From Flammulina velutipes (lineage: Eukaryota; Basidiomycota; Agaricomycetes; Agaricales; Physalacriaceae), in the NCBI GenBank assembly GCA_011800155.1, contig CM022372.1, positions 1,364,001-1,428,000 of the forward strand: a stretch of DNA of 64,000 nucleotides, read 5' to 3'. Below the pieces are notes generated by a model. That model did not search any database. It had not been told where the DNA came from and saw only the letters and a program-made list of their open reading frames with translations. The position numbers and the translations under genes are program-made. Below are positions 1 to 11,524 of this stretch, piece by piece (position 1 is the first letter of the stretch; every line of letters starts with the position of its first letter).

Positions 1-143
1 TCGTCGTTGTCACTACCAGCGGCCGGAAATGACATGGTATCACTTACCATCCACGTTAGTATGTTCTTTTCCGCAGCCACATCTCCAAAGCTGTCAATGG
101 CATATCTCCCATCGTTATGATTGTAAGTGACTGTTGTGGCCAT
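1..143 (-). CDS. Possible 5' end of a gene leaving the window on the left
   Basis: On the minus strand an open frame starts with ATG at 141-143 (protein start MATTVTYNHNDGRYAIDSF) and reaches WM followed by a good splice donor (GTAAGTG) near base 47. The codons are consistent with coding sequence and the start context (ACGAATGG) is acceptable. The rest of the gene would lie outside the window, so the family cannot be recognised. It may equally be a chance open frame. Confidence 0.2.
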   Translation of the reverse strand, partial: MATTVTYNHNDGRYAIDSFGDVAAEKNILTWMVSDTMSFPAAGSDND

Positions 144-889
144 TCGTTGGCCGGGAGTGAAATTTCCCCGCTACAAGGTCGAAGTCAAAATGATACACCA
201 ATAATCGGAGAGCATGTGCTAACGGCTTTGTTGAAGTTGGAGGTGAAATTAGAAAGATTGACGGGCTTGTTTTCTGAAAGCATGAAATATATATGTGATA
301 ACATTCCGGACAAGGAAGATGTTGAGCCGGCGAAAGTTTTTTCATGTTGTTTCGCGAGTCTCCATAGTTCCTGAATCTGTTCAGAAATGAAGATAAATAT
401 AGGAGAGTAGAAGTCACCTCGTCCCGGGAGCTTTTTGTAAAGGGTGGCAATCGTTCGAAGGCAAAGTCGGACACTTTTGGTATCTTTTGCACTTGAGATG
501 GGAAGTTGAAAACGCCTGACCGAGGATCTTGCACCCAGTGTACACCAGGACTAAGAAATTATGAGAGAGAGACAGTGAGGGTAGATTATAGACACGCACT
601 TGAAGAGAACACGATCCAATCCATGTGCCAGTTGAGCGATTGGCCTCTGCTTAGCGAGGGGATCCAAGTCTGGAGAATGTTGAGGAGTGCAAGACGGATA
701 TTACGTAGAATCTCACCTATAAGCACCGGTGTTGAGGAGGATTGGACAGTTTTTATATCCATGTGGGTGAGATGTTTCCTCTCCATAGATTTGTATTTCT
801 CTTTCGTCTTTAATATTGCGTTCATTTTGGCGATGCGCTCTGCCTCAGAAGATTCTGTGTATAGTTATAAGTGCACATACAAACAAAAG
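144..889. other. Stretch without a recognised gene
   Basis: Several short overlapping frames are open on both strands, but none shows a recognisable domain, a consistent exon chain or coding-like composition. I see no repeat or RNA gene here. Confidence 0.4.
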
Positions 890-1234
890 TCAAGCACAAG
901 GCTCACGCGGTATTACTTGGGAGGCGGGCCCGTTCATCTTTGCTAATTTTGAGAGGACCCTGGCTTTCGCCGCCTCCACAGCTAGAGCTGTAAAAGGTGC
1001 TTTTTCCTTCTTCAAATCCGCTAGTCGTCGCATAGCGCTTAACATCTGACTGGAGAGCGCGTTGTAGGCCTTGGTAGCGTTGACCGTGTCCGTCGATAGT
1101 TTCGCCAATTTGGCTTGCTCTTTCGCGCTCTTAGCAGCCGCGCGTTTCTTCTGTGGCAGATGCGACGACGACGAAGGATTGCCAGGCTTCGCGGCGACAC
1201 TCGAGAGAGCGCGACTCGTCCGTGCAAAGGACAT
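890..1234 (-). CDS. Small basic alanine/lysine-rich hypothetical protein
   Basis: An uninterrupted frame of 114 codons runs from ATG at 1232-1234. The protein is rich in Ala, Lys, Ser and Leu and looks like a basic, largely helical protein: after a Ser-rich N-terminus (SRALSSVAAKPGNPSSSS) there is a long segment of Ala/Lys/Leu heptad-like sequence from about residue 28 to 95. The N-terminus (MSFARTSRALSSVAA) would be compatible with a mitochondrial presequence, but this is inference only. No family is recognised. A short intron near the 3' end could change the last residues. Confidence 0.45.
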   Translation of the reverse strand: MSFARTSRALSSVAAKPGNPSSSSHLPQKKRAAAKSAKEQAKLAKLSTDTVNATKAYNALSSQMLSAMRRLADLKKEKAPFTALAVEAAKARVLSKLAKMNGPASQVIPREPCA

Positions 1235-1702
1235 GATGGTATGAAGTTAAGTTCTGGTCTGTTTGAATGTCAGCATCTGGAAATAAAAATAGGCAACAGA
1301 CCCACTTGACTCCGAATCTTCATGCCAGATTCTCAGTGACAATGGTGGCGGGAGGGAACGTCGAGAAATTTAGCCTCACGTGTCCGTCGCCTGGGTTAGG
1401 GCCACGAATGACGTACATCGTTTCGGAAACTGCCAGCTGGCAGATTACGCCACATGTTGAGCGGCTTCAGCCCATGTAAAATCTCGTAATGTTGCGCATG
1501 GTATACCATATTTTTCATATTCCACAACCTTGTATGTCTCAAAATGCTATCTGTTTAACTTTGAGGAAAGACCCGTTGCAGCGTCGTCTTAGAACTGAAA
1601 CATGCAGAACAGTCTGTCGATCTCCAAATTCAAGTCGCTCCCAGGTAAGTAAGTAAGTAGATTTAGCTCTTCGGGAGCTAATAACCTCGAGCTCTTTACT
1701 CG

Positions 1703-2724
1703 TCAGGAGTATGATATGGTTGCACCACCGTCGGCCACCCAAGAGGCACCCGTGACTAGACTTGCGTTCTCGCTCGATAAAAAGACAACGATATCAGCGA
1801 TCTCTTCAGGCGAAGCCATTCGCTTGGAAGGGAACTTCAGTAAACAGTATATACTCAGGCTATAGACAGAACAGGTCTTACCTGTTGCGGTACATTCCTC
1901 ACAATAGCCGCTAAGCGAGACCTATCGACCTCACCTGTTACGAGAGGTGTGTCCACCCATCCAGGACATATTGCATTGACCCGGATGCCATCCGTGGCAT
2001 GGGCGATGGCTAACGATCAACTGAGCAACCAAACACGCAGAAAAGATATAACCCACCAGCAGCCTTGGTCATTCCAATAACCGCATGCTTACTAGTCGTG
2101 TAGCTCGTGTAGCCATTGAGTGCGACCTTGCCCAGAAGGGAACTCATGTTTGTGATGGCACCTCGAACCGGTGGCCGAGGAGGGAGACGCTGGACAGGAG
2201 ATTGTGCGCGCATAGCACGTAGCTCCTCCCGCATACATAGAAGGACTCCACGTGAATTGACGGCGTTGACTTGGTCGTACTCTTCCATCGAGAGATCGGC
2301 AGTTAGAGCATAGTGCTCGACGACCTTCAATTGTGCCAGGATGTAAGCGGGGTGGCAATCAAATCATCGGGAAACTTACTCCAGCAATGTTAGCAGCGTA
2401 GTCTACCCGCCCGAATTCCTCCAACGTGGTTTTCAGCATCTTGGCGACCTCATCTTCCTTGGCTAGATCCAATTGACTCGCGAAGGATTTGAACTCGGGA
2501 TTCGATGCAACATTATTTGCCTCTCGTGACGCATTCTTCACATTTTCAGCATTGATATCGACGAGATGGACTCCTGCGGCTCCCGCTCGAGCAAAAGCCA
2601 GCGCTGTGGCACGTCCCAGACCACCGCCTGAGTAACATCAGGCTTCAAGCCGGGCTCGGACCTGGCCATGGTCGCATGACTTACCTGCGCCTGTTATAAG
2701 AGCAAATCCTGGGACAGTGAGCAT
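1703..2724 (-). CDS. Short-chain dehydrogenase/reductase (SDR, FabG-like)
   Basis: A classical NAD(P)-dependent SDR oxidoreductase. The start codon (2722-2724) gives MLTVPGFALITGAGGGLG, with the Rossmann cofactor motif TGAGGGLG formed across the first intron (2628-2684, GTAAG...CAG). Further marks in order are a DI cofactor-specificity segment (LVDIN), NIAG after beta-4, the catalytic Ser in NMSSLLG, and the YxxxK motif in SYTTSKHA. The C-terminal part has PGWVDTPL and ends with ADGGATISYS. A second intron joins NIAG to VVEHY, and a third lies near 1880-2040. DI after beta-2 usually suggests NAD preference. The substrate cannot be told from sequence; these enzymes are common in fungal secondary and sugar metabolism. 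It is divergent from the permease at 3294. Confidence 0.9.
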
Positions 2725-3293
2725 GAGTAGAAGTGGGTGGGAAACGAATCGTCGAGAACGGAGAACCGGAGAGTGGCATGTTGCGACTATATCGTTAACG
2801 CTTTAAGTGGGTTAAATATTCGGCAGCTCGATGCCTGGAGGTCAGCTGAGACGTGATCAAAGCGAACGTCCCACTACTAGTACGTGACGATTGTAAAAGA
2901 ACTATGACCGGGCGCCCTTGAACAGCTTCCTGCCAGTGAGCCTGAGATTCGGGGCTCGTCGAAAGGATGTCTGTGCGTTCTCAGAATTGAAATTCAGCCT
3001 CGGAAATATGGAGGCTCAGACTGTCAACACCACCTGCAAACTTGCTGATGAGTATGGTAATGACAAGGTAATGAAGAGCGAGTGTAACGGATTTTGCCGG
3101 CCAACTTGACAGGATACCGAAATCGATAGACCATGGTCGAAAAAACAAAGCATAGTTCAATGAATCACGATAGGTCCTTTATTCGCCCCACAACCGTCCC
3201 GAACATCGAGTCTCGACCGGAAGTGCTTCTAAGTCTAAAACGAACGCATATATAAGGCATGCACTAGTCACAGCCTATCTGCCCGACAGTACC
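2725..3293. promoter_or_regulatory. Divergent intergenic region between SDR and permease genes
   Basis: This 569 bp spacer separates two diverging genes and should hold both promoters. A TATATAA box lies at 3249-3255, about 40 bp before the permease start codon. No clear TATA box is seen on the SDR side. Confidence 0.5.
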
Positions 3294-5300
3294 ATGGCCA
3301 CATCTATTGATCTTGAGAGTCGTGCCCCCGAAAAGATAACCAAACCTTCGAGCGCCAGCCCCCCATCTTCTTTCCTCCACCGAATCAAAACCAGCTGGAT
3401 TTCTTCTCTAGAATATCAAGGAATCGAACGGATCCAGGAGGACGAACGCGAAAAAACGCCTCTCTTGAACAAGTGCTCGTATTCGGCAGCGATATTTTGC
3501 CTCATTACTGATATCCCCTATCCCTAGTTTTTTTCTCTGGTTGTGAGTCTCCATGTTACTCGTGTGCCACACCATTCCGACCTGCAATACTCGACCTCAG
3601 TTCTGCCAACCTCGCCATACCGACCGTCACGATAGGACTCTTGTCCAGGGATGTTTTCGGCCTTTCCTTCAAGTTAGCGTTTTGTCTTCCGAAGAATGAG
3701 ACTAATGACCCTTCTAGAGAGTCCGTCGCCGTAGAATTCTGCTTCGGACTCGTTGGAGCAGTCCTACCAGCCTTCATCGCCACCCTAGGGCCAAAGACCG
3801 GACTACGCTCAATCATCATCGTCCGCTTTAGCTGCGGATACATCGGTGGAATCATCTTCTCCGTCATTAGTGTCTTTTCCCAGTTAGTCTGTCGCCTTCA
3901 AGAGTCTACATACCTTGTTGAATGCCCCTAGGATTGCGTGGTCCTTTAGTAGCCTTATCTTTGCTGGTCAAGTATTGGCGTTCGTCGGCGCAAATTCAGA
4001 TGGTGTTAGGATTCCCATTATCGCAGGCATAGGCATCGTGGCAGTTCTTTGCTTCATCCCATGCTTCGTTGGCTACAACCTCATCCATACGTCAGAGAGA
4101 TACCTGTGGATGCCACTACTCGTATTATCCTTGTTACTTTGGGGACTAGGGGCAAGAGCTGGCTTTGATCTCGGTGATACACATGCTCCCACACCTGATG
4201 GAAGGTCGCTCGTAAGTGGTATCCTAGGCTTCGGTGGTGTTGTTTTTGGGAACACTGCAGCAGTCAGTAAACGCTGTACTTATAAACATCACATCCAAAC
4301 TCACCTCGTCAACACAGTGGTCATCTATCGCAGCCGATTACAATTGCAAACTCCCAGCAAAGACACCGCAAGCAAAAGTATTCGTCTACGCTTTCTTTGG
4401 GTTTTTCCTTCCGTGCTTCTTCCAGGAGATGCTTGGCTCAGCGTTGGGTACAATCCATGCCAGCTCGTATGTCGACTCGTATACCGGAGGGCAAGTCGGG
4501 AGGCTTTTGTCGCAAATTCTTTCTCCTTGGGGCGGTTTTGGTAGTTTTATTCTCGTCCTTCTGGCACTAACCCCATTGTAAGCAAGCGCGTACAGCCAAA
4601 TGTTTTTGAGCTTACCATACAGCTATTTCATAGAAGCGCCATTATCCTTTCAACCTATTCCGCTGGCTTAGCAGTGCAGGCATTGGGTCGTCCCTTCGCC
4701 AAATTGCCCCGCATGTTCTGGACAGCAGTAGCTTGGATCATCTACACAGTTACAGCCATCGCTGGCCGTGATCACTTCTCTGAAATCTTGTCAAACCTTT
4801 TGGCAGTGATGGGATACTGGAACATCCTGCTTATCGTGACAGTCATCGGAGAACATTTCATTTTTAGGCGGAGGGGGAGCAGACTTGGCGGATACGATTT
4901 GGAGTCGTGGGACACTCCTTGTCGGTGCGTAGGACTGAAATCTGCAATATACGATGATTGAACAATTACTTGCGAAGGCTTCCAATTGGTATTGCTGGTA
5001 TAACGGCGTGCTTGTTCGGTGTCGTTGGCGCAGTCATGGGAATGTCAGAAGTCTGTATACTCACCTTTGTTCCCGAGTCAAGTTCCTGTGCTGATAATTT
5101 GCCCGCATCGACAGGTTTGGTTTACCGGACCTGTGGCTAGACGCGTCAATCCTCCTGTAGGCGGGGACCTAGGATTTGAAGTAGGCTCTTTTGTCATAGA
5201 AATGCGCGCTCCACCTGATGTGTTGAAGCTCGCGGCAGTGTTCTGTGCATTCGCATACACACCAATGCGTTGGGTGGAGATTCGGTTCGCTGGACGTTAA
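3294..5300 (+). CDS. NCS1-family purine-cytosine permease-like transporter
   Basis: A multi-pass membrane protein of the nucleobase:cation symporter-1 family (yeast Fcy2 type), expected in the plasma membrane importing a nucleobase or related compound with protons. After a cytosolic N-terminus, short introns join NN to FFLWF and to SANLAIPTVTIGLL, giving the family's WFSANLAIPT signature in TM1. Further hydrophobic helices follow, with WSSIAADY, a conserved segment in mid protein, and a final helix pair ending VEIRFAGR. Exons I can join: 3294 to about 3470, a very short exon around 3527-3540, then about 3592 onward, with four or five later introns. Total length is near 500 residues, normal for the family. 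Substrate is not decidable; purine, cytosine, uracil and pyridoxine carriers share this fold. Confidence 0.87.
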
Positions 5301-5363
5301 TGGAGAGAAGAAGGCTGTTATGCAGATAGAGTGAATTACGGATTCGAGTACATTCCTAGAAAA

Positions 5364-6413
5364 TCAATCCGTTTCCATCCTGTCATCGGACGAACCAGCA
5401 TTTTCCCGGTCTGCCTGCTCTTGGACGGCGCGCAGGAAAGGCCCAATACCGGTACCTGCCTCTTCTGGAAGTCCTAACCCTCTGACAAGCCCGCCTAACA
5501 AGCCTGTTCGCAGAGCTTGATCGAAGTTGGAAACAGCGGCGCGAAATTGAGGTGAGCTGTAGACGTGGTGTCAATAAGAAACATATCGAATGCATACACG
5601 CGGATACGTACTTGATAACGCGTTGAACTACATCGGTAGATGGAGGTGTTGGAAGATCAGCAGGAAGGTGGGGAAATAAGGTAGGGATCAAATGAGGGTG
5701 TGTGGTGAAGAGTGACGAGACGTTGGCAGGAGTGAGAACATCAGATAATGCCATCTCGGGAACACCGCTGGTCTGGGAGTTTCCTGACATTTGATTTATT
5801 AAGGACGAAAGTTGTTGTATTTGGTCTGGTGTGACCTGGAAATTGGAAGGATTGGAACTGACCCGTCGAAGTCAGAATGCTGGGGGGTGCGGGATAACGG
5901 TGAGGCCTTACGACGACGAAGCTGCCTGACCAGAAGTTGAACGCGCAGAAGAAGCAGATCCCCAAGTAGGCGTGAACTCTGGATCTTCAAGATAGCCATT
6001 AACGTTGCGAACAAATTCCTCGTCTCGATCGGATGAGGCATCTTGCATCCAGAACTACAGAGGAAATATTGAGGCAAGTCCCAGAAATTTGAAACCAAAT
6101 AACTCACAAAGTGTCTTTGGTCGGAAGAAGAGAACTTGAGGACGTACGTCCGGCCTGACGCTTTGACAAAAGTGGCATCGGACGGGAAGAGGATTAGATC
6201 CTAACGATACGTCAGAACCACTTCTACAGCAAGACGGCCAGTCCGCACCTCTTCAACATCGTTTGTGAGCCTATTCTTCCACATAAAATGCAGCAGTCCG
6301 TCGTCGCCGTTGGTGATCATGACGGCGCCCTTGGTGGCGATGGGGTCAACGAAATTCGTGCCCTCCCGCCTGAGGGCTTTGCCAGCCTTGAACGCGATTA
6401 AAGTGTCTCCCAT
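5364..6413 (-). CDS. RPN13: Proteasomal ubiquitin receptor Rpn13/ADRM1
   Basis: Subunit of the 26S proteasome regulatory particle that binds ubiquitin and recruits the deubiquitinase UCH37. The N-terminal Pru domain is clear: FKAGKALRREG, then GLLHFMWKNR, the exon DLILFPSDATFVKASGRTY and FWMQDA, followed by a linker with FTPTWG. The C-terminal part (about residues 150 to the end) has VTPDQIQQLSSLI and an alternating helical DEUBAD domain (PTLFPHLPADLP, QFRAAVSNFDQAL), ending MQT-like in RMETD. At least four short introns interrupt it. I chose the ATG at 6411-6413 (MGDTLIAFKAG), which matches family starts; an in-frame ATG 14 codons upstream is possible. It is head to head with the SCOC-like gene, 78 bp apart. 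Confidence 0.9.
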
Positions 6414-6491
6414 GGATGGTGGTGGTAACAAGTCAAGGTGGACGCGACGCGTCACCCAGTTTCAAACTCCGACGTCCTATTCCGAACTACC

Positions 6492-6841
6492 ATGTCATTC
6501 AACGATTTAGACGGCGGCGGTGGCTGGGCCCCTCCTCCGCAGGCTGGAGATCTTGTTAAGGATGCGTTGAAGAGAGAGCAGCTACTCAAGTCAGCCCTTC
6601 TCCTCCGATAACTTGCGCCACATTGACTAGTTACAGAGAAATCGCAGCATCTCAAGCCGATCTTCGTAGTAGGTAACACTCCACGATAGCCACCTAATAT
6701 TGACCGGCTTTAGCACTGTATACCAGGGTTCAAACCGTGCAGAAAGAAGTCGAGAAGCTCAGTTCGGGGAACAGCACTCTGCAGATGTACATTGATAATT
6801 TGACTGTACAGATGGCGAAGAGACGAGGTAATGAACGATGA
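6492..6841 (+). CDS. SCOC-like short coiled-coil protein
   Basis: A small protein of about 80 residues in three exons: 6492-6589, 6637-6672 and 6727-6841, with GT-AG introns. The N-terminus (MSFNDLDGGGWAPPP) is flexible. The rest is a coiled coil, ending with NSTLQMYIDNLTVQMAKR, which resembles the C-terminal half of animal SCOC (short coiled-coil protein, a Golgi/Arl1-binding and autophagy-linked factor). Family assignment rests on this pattern and on size. The third exon uses the acceptor at 6724-6726; an upstream AG would break the heptads. The stop is TGA at 6839-6841. Such tiny genes are often missed by automated annotation. Confidence 0.75.
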
Positions 6842-7223
6842 CGAAATCTTCAACTCCATCTCTTCTCCAAACGACGCTCCTCGATGCCCTTGCTAGTGTT
6901 ATTACTTCGCTTGCTGCTCGCCCCAACCGGATATGAGACGCAACTACGTCCGTCGTTTACCTTGTTTACCGGGTGACCCCACCCCGTTTACCGGTTTAAA
7001 TGGACGACATTCCGATGGCATGGTAAACGGGTTACGAACGGTTGACATTGACTAGACTCAAGGCTACTTAAATCGACAACCAGTGACAATTCAGTTCGGA
7101 TGACGATAAAGCGATCCGCGGTTTGGAGTGTACTCGGTTTGAACCTTACTCGTGCAGCAGAGTGGAGCAATGCTAGCCTATAAATCCCTATCGTGTCTTC
7201 TTCGCCCTCACAAAAGTCCCACC
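6842..7223 (+). promoter_or_regulatory. P450 upstream region with TATA box and repeated CGTTTACC motif
   Basis: Between the SCOC-like stop and the P450 start lie four copies of an 8-mer close to CGTTTACC: 6954-6961, 6963-6970, 6985-6992, and an inverted copy at 7022-7029. A TATAAAT box at 7179-7185 is about 40 bp before the P450 start. The repeated core GTTTAC/GTAAAC resembles a forkhead-type site, but that is only a resemblance. Confidence 0.45.
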
Positions 7224-9392
7224 ATGCACGTCTCCGCTATAATTGTCGTTGCTTTCCTGTATGCCACGCTTGTTTACTGGCTTCGCGCCAGAAAGAGATT
7301 ACCCTCTCCCCCAGGGCCAAAGGGACATTTCTTCGTGGGGAATACATTCCAGGTTCCCGCTACATTCGAATGGGAGACCTACCAGCGTTGGTCAAAAGAA
7401 CACGGTGCTTTTCCCCCCAAAGATTCTTCGTCATTCTTACGGATGGCTTCCTGTAGGTTCGGATATCATCAAGCTTGACATCGCGGGAGCACCTGTCGTC
7501 GTGTTAAACTCAGTCCAAGCCGCGGTCGAGCTTTTGGAGAAGAGGTCCTCCTCGTATTCAAGCAGGTTTCTAGTCAGATTTATGCTCAAATTCAGGCTGA
7601 ATTAATGACCTGTAGAACTCGTGGACCAATGTTGATGGAACTTTGCGGGTTTGCATTCAATTTTGCGCAAATACCACATGGTAAATCGTATATCCTGTAA
7701 TGAGCGGGCATTACATCCTTTTCAGGCAGTTTCTGGCGCGCTCATCGCCGTTTGTTCCACCAAACTTTCCACCAGACGCTGGGAGCTTCGTGGTATAAAC
7801 CTCAACAAGTCGAAGCTGCTCGAGCACTGGTTGAAGGGCTTTCACTGAATGCACCCAGGAACATTATTGAACGCGTCAGATTGTAAGCAATCGGTGTAAA
7901 CGAAGATTAACATGCAGTTTACGTTTTATTACTACAGCGTGGCAACCTCACTAGCCTTCTCTGTCGGATATGGGCTCAAGGTCGACAGTCCTTCGGATCC
8001 TTTAATAAATATTGCCCATGCTGGTGCCCATGGCTTGGCGTCCATGGGCACGCCCGGGAAATATCTTGTCGTGAGTCTGCAGGTCAGTTTCTTATGCTTA
8101 TGCGGACAATCAAGTAGGACTCCTTGCCTATTTTGGCATATGTTCCTACCTGGATGCCTGGTGCCGGTTTCCGAGTTAAGGCAAAAGCAGTCTCGAAGGA
8201 CGCTCGAGCATTCACAGATGTCCCTTTTCAAACTGCCAAAGATGTCTTTGTAAGTCAATGGTCTCAGGCATTCAGTCGATATTGATTGGCACTTTAATCA
8301 AAACAGTCTTCTGGGACATACAGAGCCTCACTCGTAACATCTGCCTTGTCCAAACTCAATCCTTCGCAGGACATCGACTATCAAGAAACGATAATCAAGA
8401 ACACTGCGGCCACTACGCTTTTGGGTTCGTTATCTCTGATGTTCTGTCAGGGAGCCGTTACTGATTTAGTCGTTCAGGCGGTGTAGACACAGTCAGTGAT
8501 CTTTGTTTATTGTTCGTCCATGAGTTTCTTCTCATCTTGTCCAGACTGCATCTTCTTTGGTATCGTTTGTCATGGCGATGCTCGCGCAACCTGAAGTTCA
8601 AAGACGTGCTCAAATGGAAATAGACGACGTCGTTTTCCCTGGATCCCTTGTCGATTTCGAACATGAGCCTGCTCTCCCTTATATTACCGCCATTGTCAAA
8701 GAGGTCATACGCTGGAAGCCGGTTACGCCAGTTGGTAAATCTTGTATCTTCTGACAGCCGTTGGTCGTTCATTGATAGATCTATTGTCTAGGTATTCCGC
8801 ACTATATTGAGGTGGACGATGTGTACGAAGGGTTTCACATACCCAGGGGAACTCTAGTTATCGCAAACCAATGGTGAGTGACTTAATTTTAACTTATTGT
8901 ATCAGTCATGTTCTAATCTACCTAGGGCAATGCTACACGACGAGGCAAGTAGAATTGACCGACACTCGTGATTTCTGACCAAGGGAATAGAGAAACTACC
9001 CTAACCCAGAGGTCTTCGATCCGGATCGGTTTATGAAGGACGATGTCATAGACCAGAGTGTCATGGATCCAATGACCGTTGCTTTTGGTTTCGGCAGGCG
9101 GTAAGAAAGCCCTATCGAATGAACAGATCGGCCAGTCTGACTCTTACAGTATTTGCCCTGGGCGACATATGGCATACTCTTCGCTATGGATATTCGTAGC
9201 TTCGATGCTCCAGGCGCTTACCATCGAAAAGGCTATAGACCAGGAAGGAAACGTCATCGAACCATCATACAAAATAAGGCCAGGACTCATATGGTGAGTT
9301 TCCGTGAGCAATTAATGCGATACGAAACTCATCGATGCAGTTTCCCTCAAGATTTCCAATGCAAAATCTTGCCTAGGGAGGACCGCTCATAA
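7224..9392 (+). CDS. Cytochrome P450 monooxygenase
   Basis: A membrane-anchored heme monooxygenase, probably in the ER. The N-terminus MHVSAIIVVAFLYATLVYWL is a signal anchor followed by the proline-rich hinge LPSPPGPKG. Later come the I-helix NTAATTLLGGVDTTASS, the K-helix ExxR in KEVIRWKPVTP, the PERF-type DPDRF, and the heme-binding loop FGFGRRICPGRHMA with the ligand Cys. The gene is split into about twelve exons; a 14-nt exon (8478-8491) supplies the centre of the I-helix motif. The I-helix has GGVDTT where AGADTT is usual. Overall form resembles the large Agaricomycete P450 group related to O-methylsterigmatocystin oxidoreductase-like enzymes. Substrate unknown. All key motifs are present, so it looks functional. 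Confidence 0.9.
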
Positions 9393-9692
9393 AAAAGAAC
9401 CTGGACATAAAGAATTGTTTTCTTACCCCCCAATTAGTGCTGGCAGTCAAGTCAGAAAGAGTGACTCACACATATATACTCTACTTCTATACTGCCCTAC
9501 TTACACGTCGCACAATGTACTATGCAGATTCTGACAGCACGTCAAACACAAATTAAAGCACGGGGTCGGTCCGATATACCGGCGTATGTTGGCTTGCCAC
9601 CGTCACGTCGCGTCAAAGGATGGTGGACTCAGAAGTAAAGCTCATTTCTTCGTACTACGCTACAGCTCTAATGTGCCCCAAAGTCCATCGCC

Positions 9693-11524
9693 ATGACAGC
9701 CTCTCAAGAAGGCCTTGACGCCATTCGAGCTTTCGCCGACAACTGGAGTAGCACTGTCATGTCTAGTCTAAGCAGGGTCTCTCTGTACTGGTGGACCCAG
9801 CCTGTGTCCCTAGAGGACATTCCGAGATTTAGAATGCAGGAGCAGTGTCTTCAAACTCTCTTGGCTACGTGTGCTGCAGTCCGAGGCGAATGTGGCGACA
9901 TTATCATACAAGGTGTCATGGATCTTTGGCCATCTATACGCTCCTTCTCCATCTCATTTTTCGACGCGTTCGTCCGGGCAGACCTTGAAGTATCCCTTCG
10001 GGGAGCAGGCATTATCACATCGCTCCAGACAATCTACGGCCTCTTCATGATCTTACCCTCAGAAACCTTCATGAAATCTCTCGCTGCCCCAGATTTTAGT
10101 GTCCCACTTGTCATGGTCTGGATGCGAATGGCCGAGCGCAGAGAATTCCAAGAAGCAGAGGTGCCGAAATTGGCTCCTTTTCTCTACTTCTCGCATACGA
10201 TCGTGCTCCATCTATCCGAATGGGACGTCGAGGGCCCAGCAATAGCGATATTGAAGACCTTCCCCCCCAGTGGCGCAGTGTCGCTGCTATCTTTTGTCAT
10301 TTCAAAATGCGACGACAGTCTACTCTGCGAAGTGATATGTGCCCAAATTGGCTTCCTCGCCGTTACATTTCTCCATATGTCGGATTGTACACGAAGGGCC
10401 CTCCTCTCTCACCGTTGCATGTATTGGATGACCATGCTTTTGAAACGATTGGCCTACCTCCATATTCACAGTGTCGAGACTGGGGACAGTAGCGCATTGG
10501 GATCCATCTCTGGTAACCTCCATTACGTGCTAGGCGTTCTTCACTTCGGCATACGAGAATCTCCACGTTGGTTGGAAGAGGCACTGCGTGCTGGTGTCCT
10601 CTATTCTCTTGGGAACCTCTCTAGGTCTGATTCTTCCCACGATGTTCAACACGACATCAGCCTTATAGTTCAGGACATTATCCGGGCATGTGTCCTTCCT
10701 TCCATCCTTCGCCAGGTTAAAATATCTCTCAAGAGACAAAGACTACATTTCCGAGATATGAACGAATCGGAGTGGGATGCTTTGGACGTAGGGCTTCTAA
10801 GCTCATGGATTGGACTCAACGCTGAGGTCGAAAGAATCATGAAACTTCATGTTGCTTGTCAATTGGACACACGGAGTTTACAACACTGCGTTCTTCCAAG
10901 CGTAAGCATGTCATTCTTTGCGATTGTCGTTGATTGAACTTACCTTCCATCAGTGCAAAAGTCTAGCTTCGAAGCTCTGTTCGAGATGCGGAGTGGCAAT
11001 GTATTGCTCTCCCGCATGCCAGCGTATTCACTATCCTTTTCATCGCGACGAATGTCGTGCTGATGCTCTTAAGATTGCTGGTACGCACGTTCACTCATTC
11101 ACACGAGCAAACTTTTGATATTTTCTTCTCAGAGGGACGGCCCATGCTACTTACAGCTACGGACTGGAGACTATCATATTTCGAGCGAATTGCCATCGCG
11201 GAAATGATTGGGATGTGGGACCGCGGAGAGCACGCTAGTGCAATGCATCGTCAACTCGCTGACCATCCTGGTACCGAAGAAAATGATTGGGCGTGGAGAG
11301 TCAACTATGTTGTCGCACAACCGCGGCAGTATATGCTACAGCGCGCGATGTGCAAAGAGGAAAATCCAGACGCAGCCGCGTTGGAGGTCAATTGGATGAT
11401 GCCTTTGCCCTGGCAGGATTGTCCGTGCACGTTTGGAGTGATGTTGCTTTCGCCGTGGCCCCCAAGCCCGGAACGTATGTTTATCAGGAGGTTGATGGCT
11501 GAAGGGTTGAACGTGAATCCTTGA
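9693..11524 (+). CDS. MYND-type zinc-finger protein
   Basis: A long first exon (9693 to about 10900, some 400 residues) encodes a mostly helical, repeat-like region without catalytic motifs. An intron then joins HCVLPS to CKSLASKLCSRCG. The MYND finger follows: CSRCGVAMYCSPACQ then H and HRDEC, a Cys/His zinc-binding pattern used for protein-protein contacts. A second intron near 11081-11130 leads to the C-terminal region (RPMLLTATDWRLSYFERIA). This helical domain plus C-terminal MYND arrangement is common in expanded, poorly characterised families of Agaricomycetes. The 3' end is doubtful: another frame and the bases up to about 11624 look coding (see findings), so the gene may be frameshifted or have an unrecognised intron. 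Confidence 0.75.
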
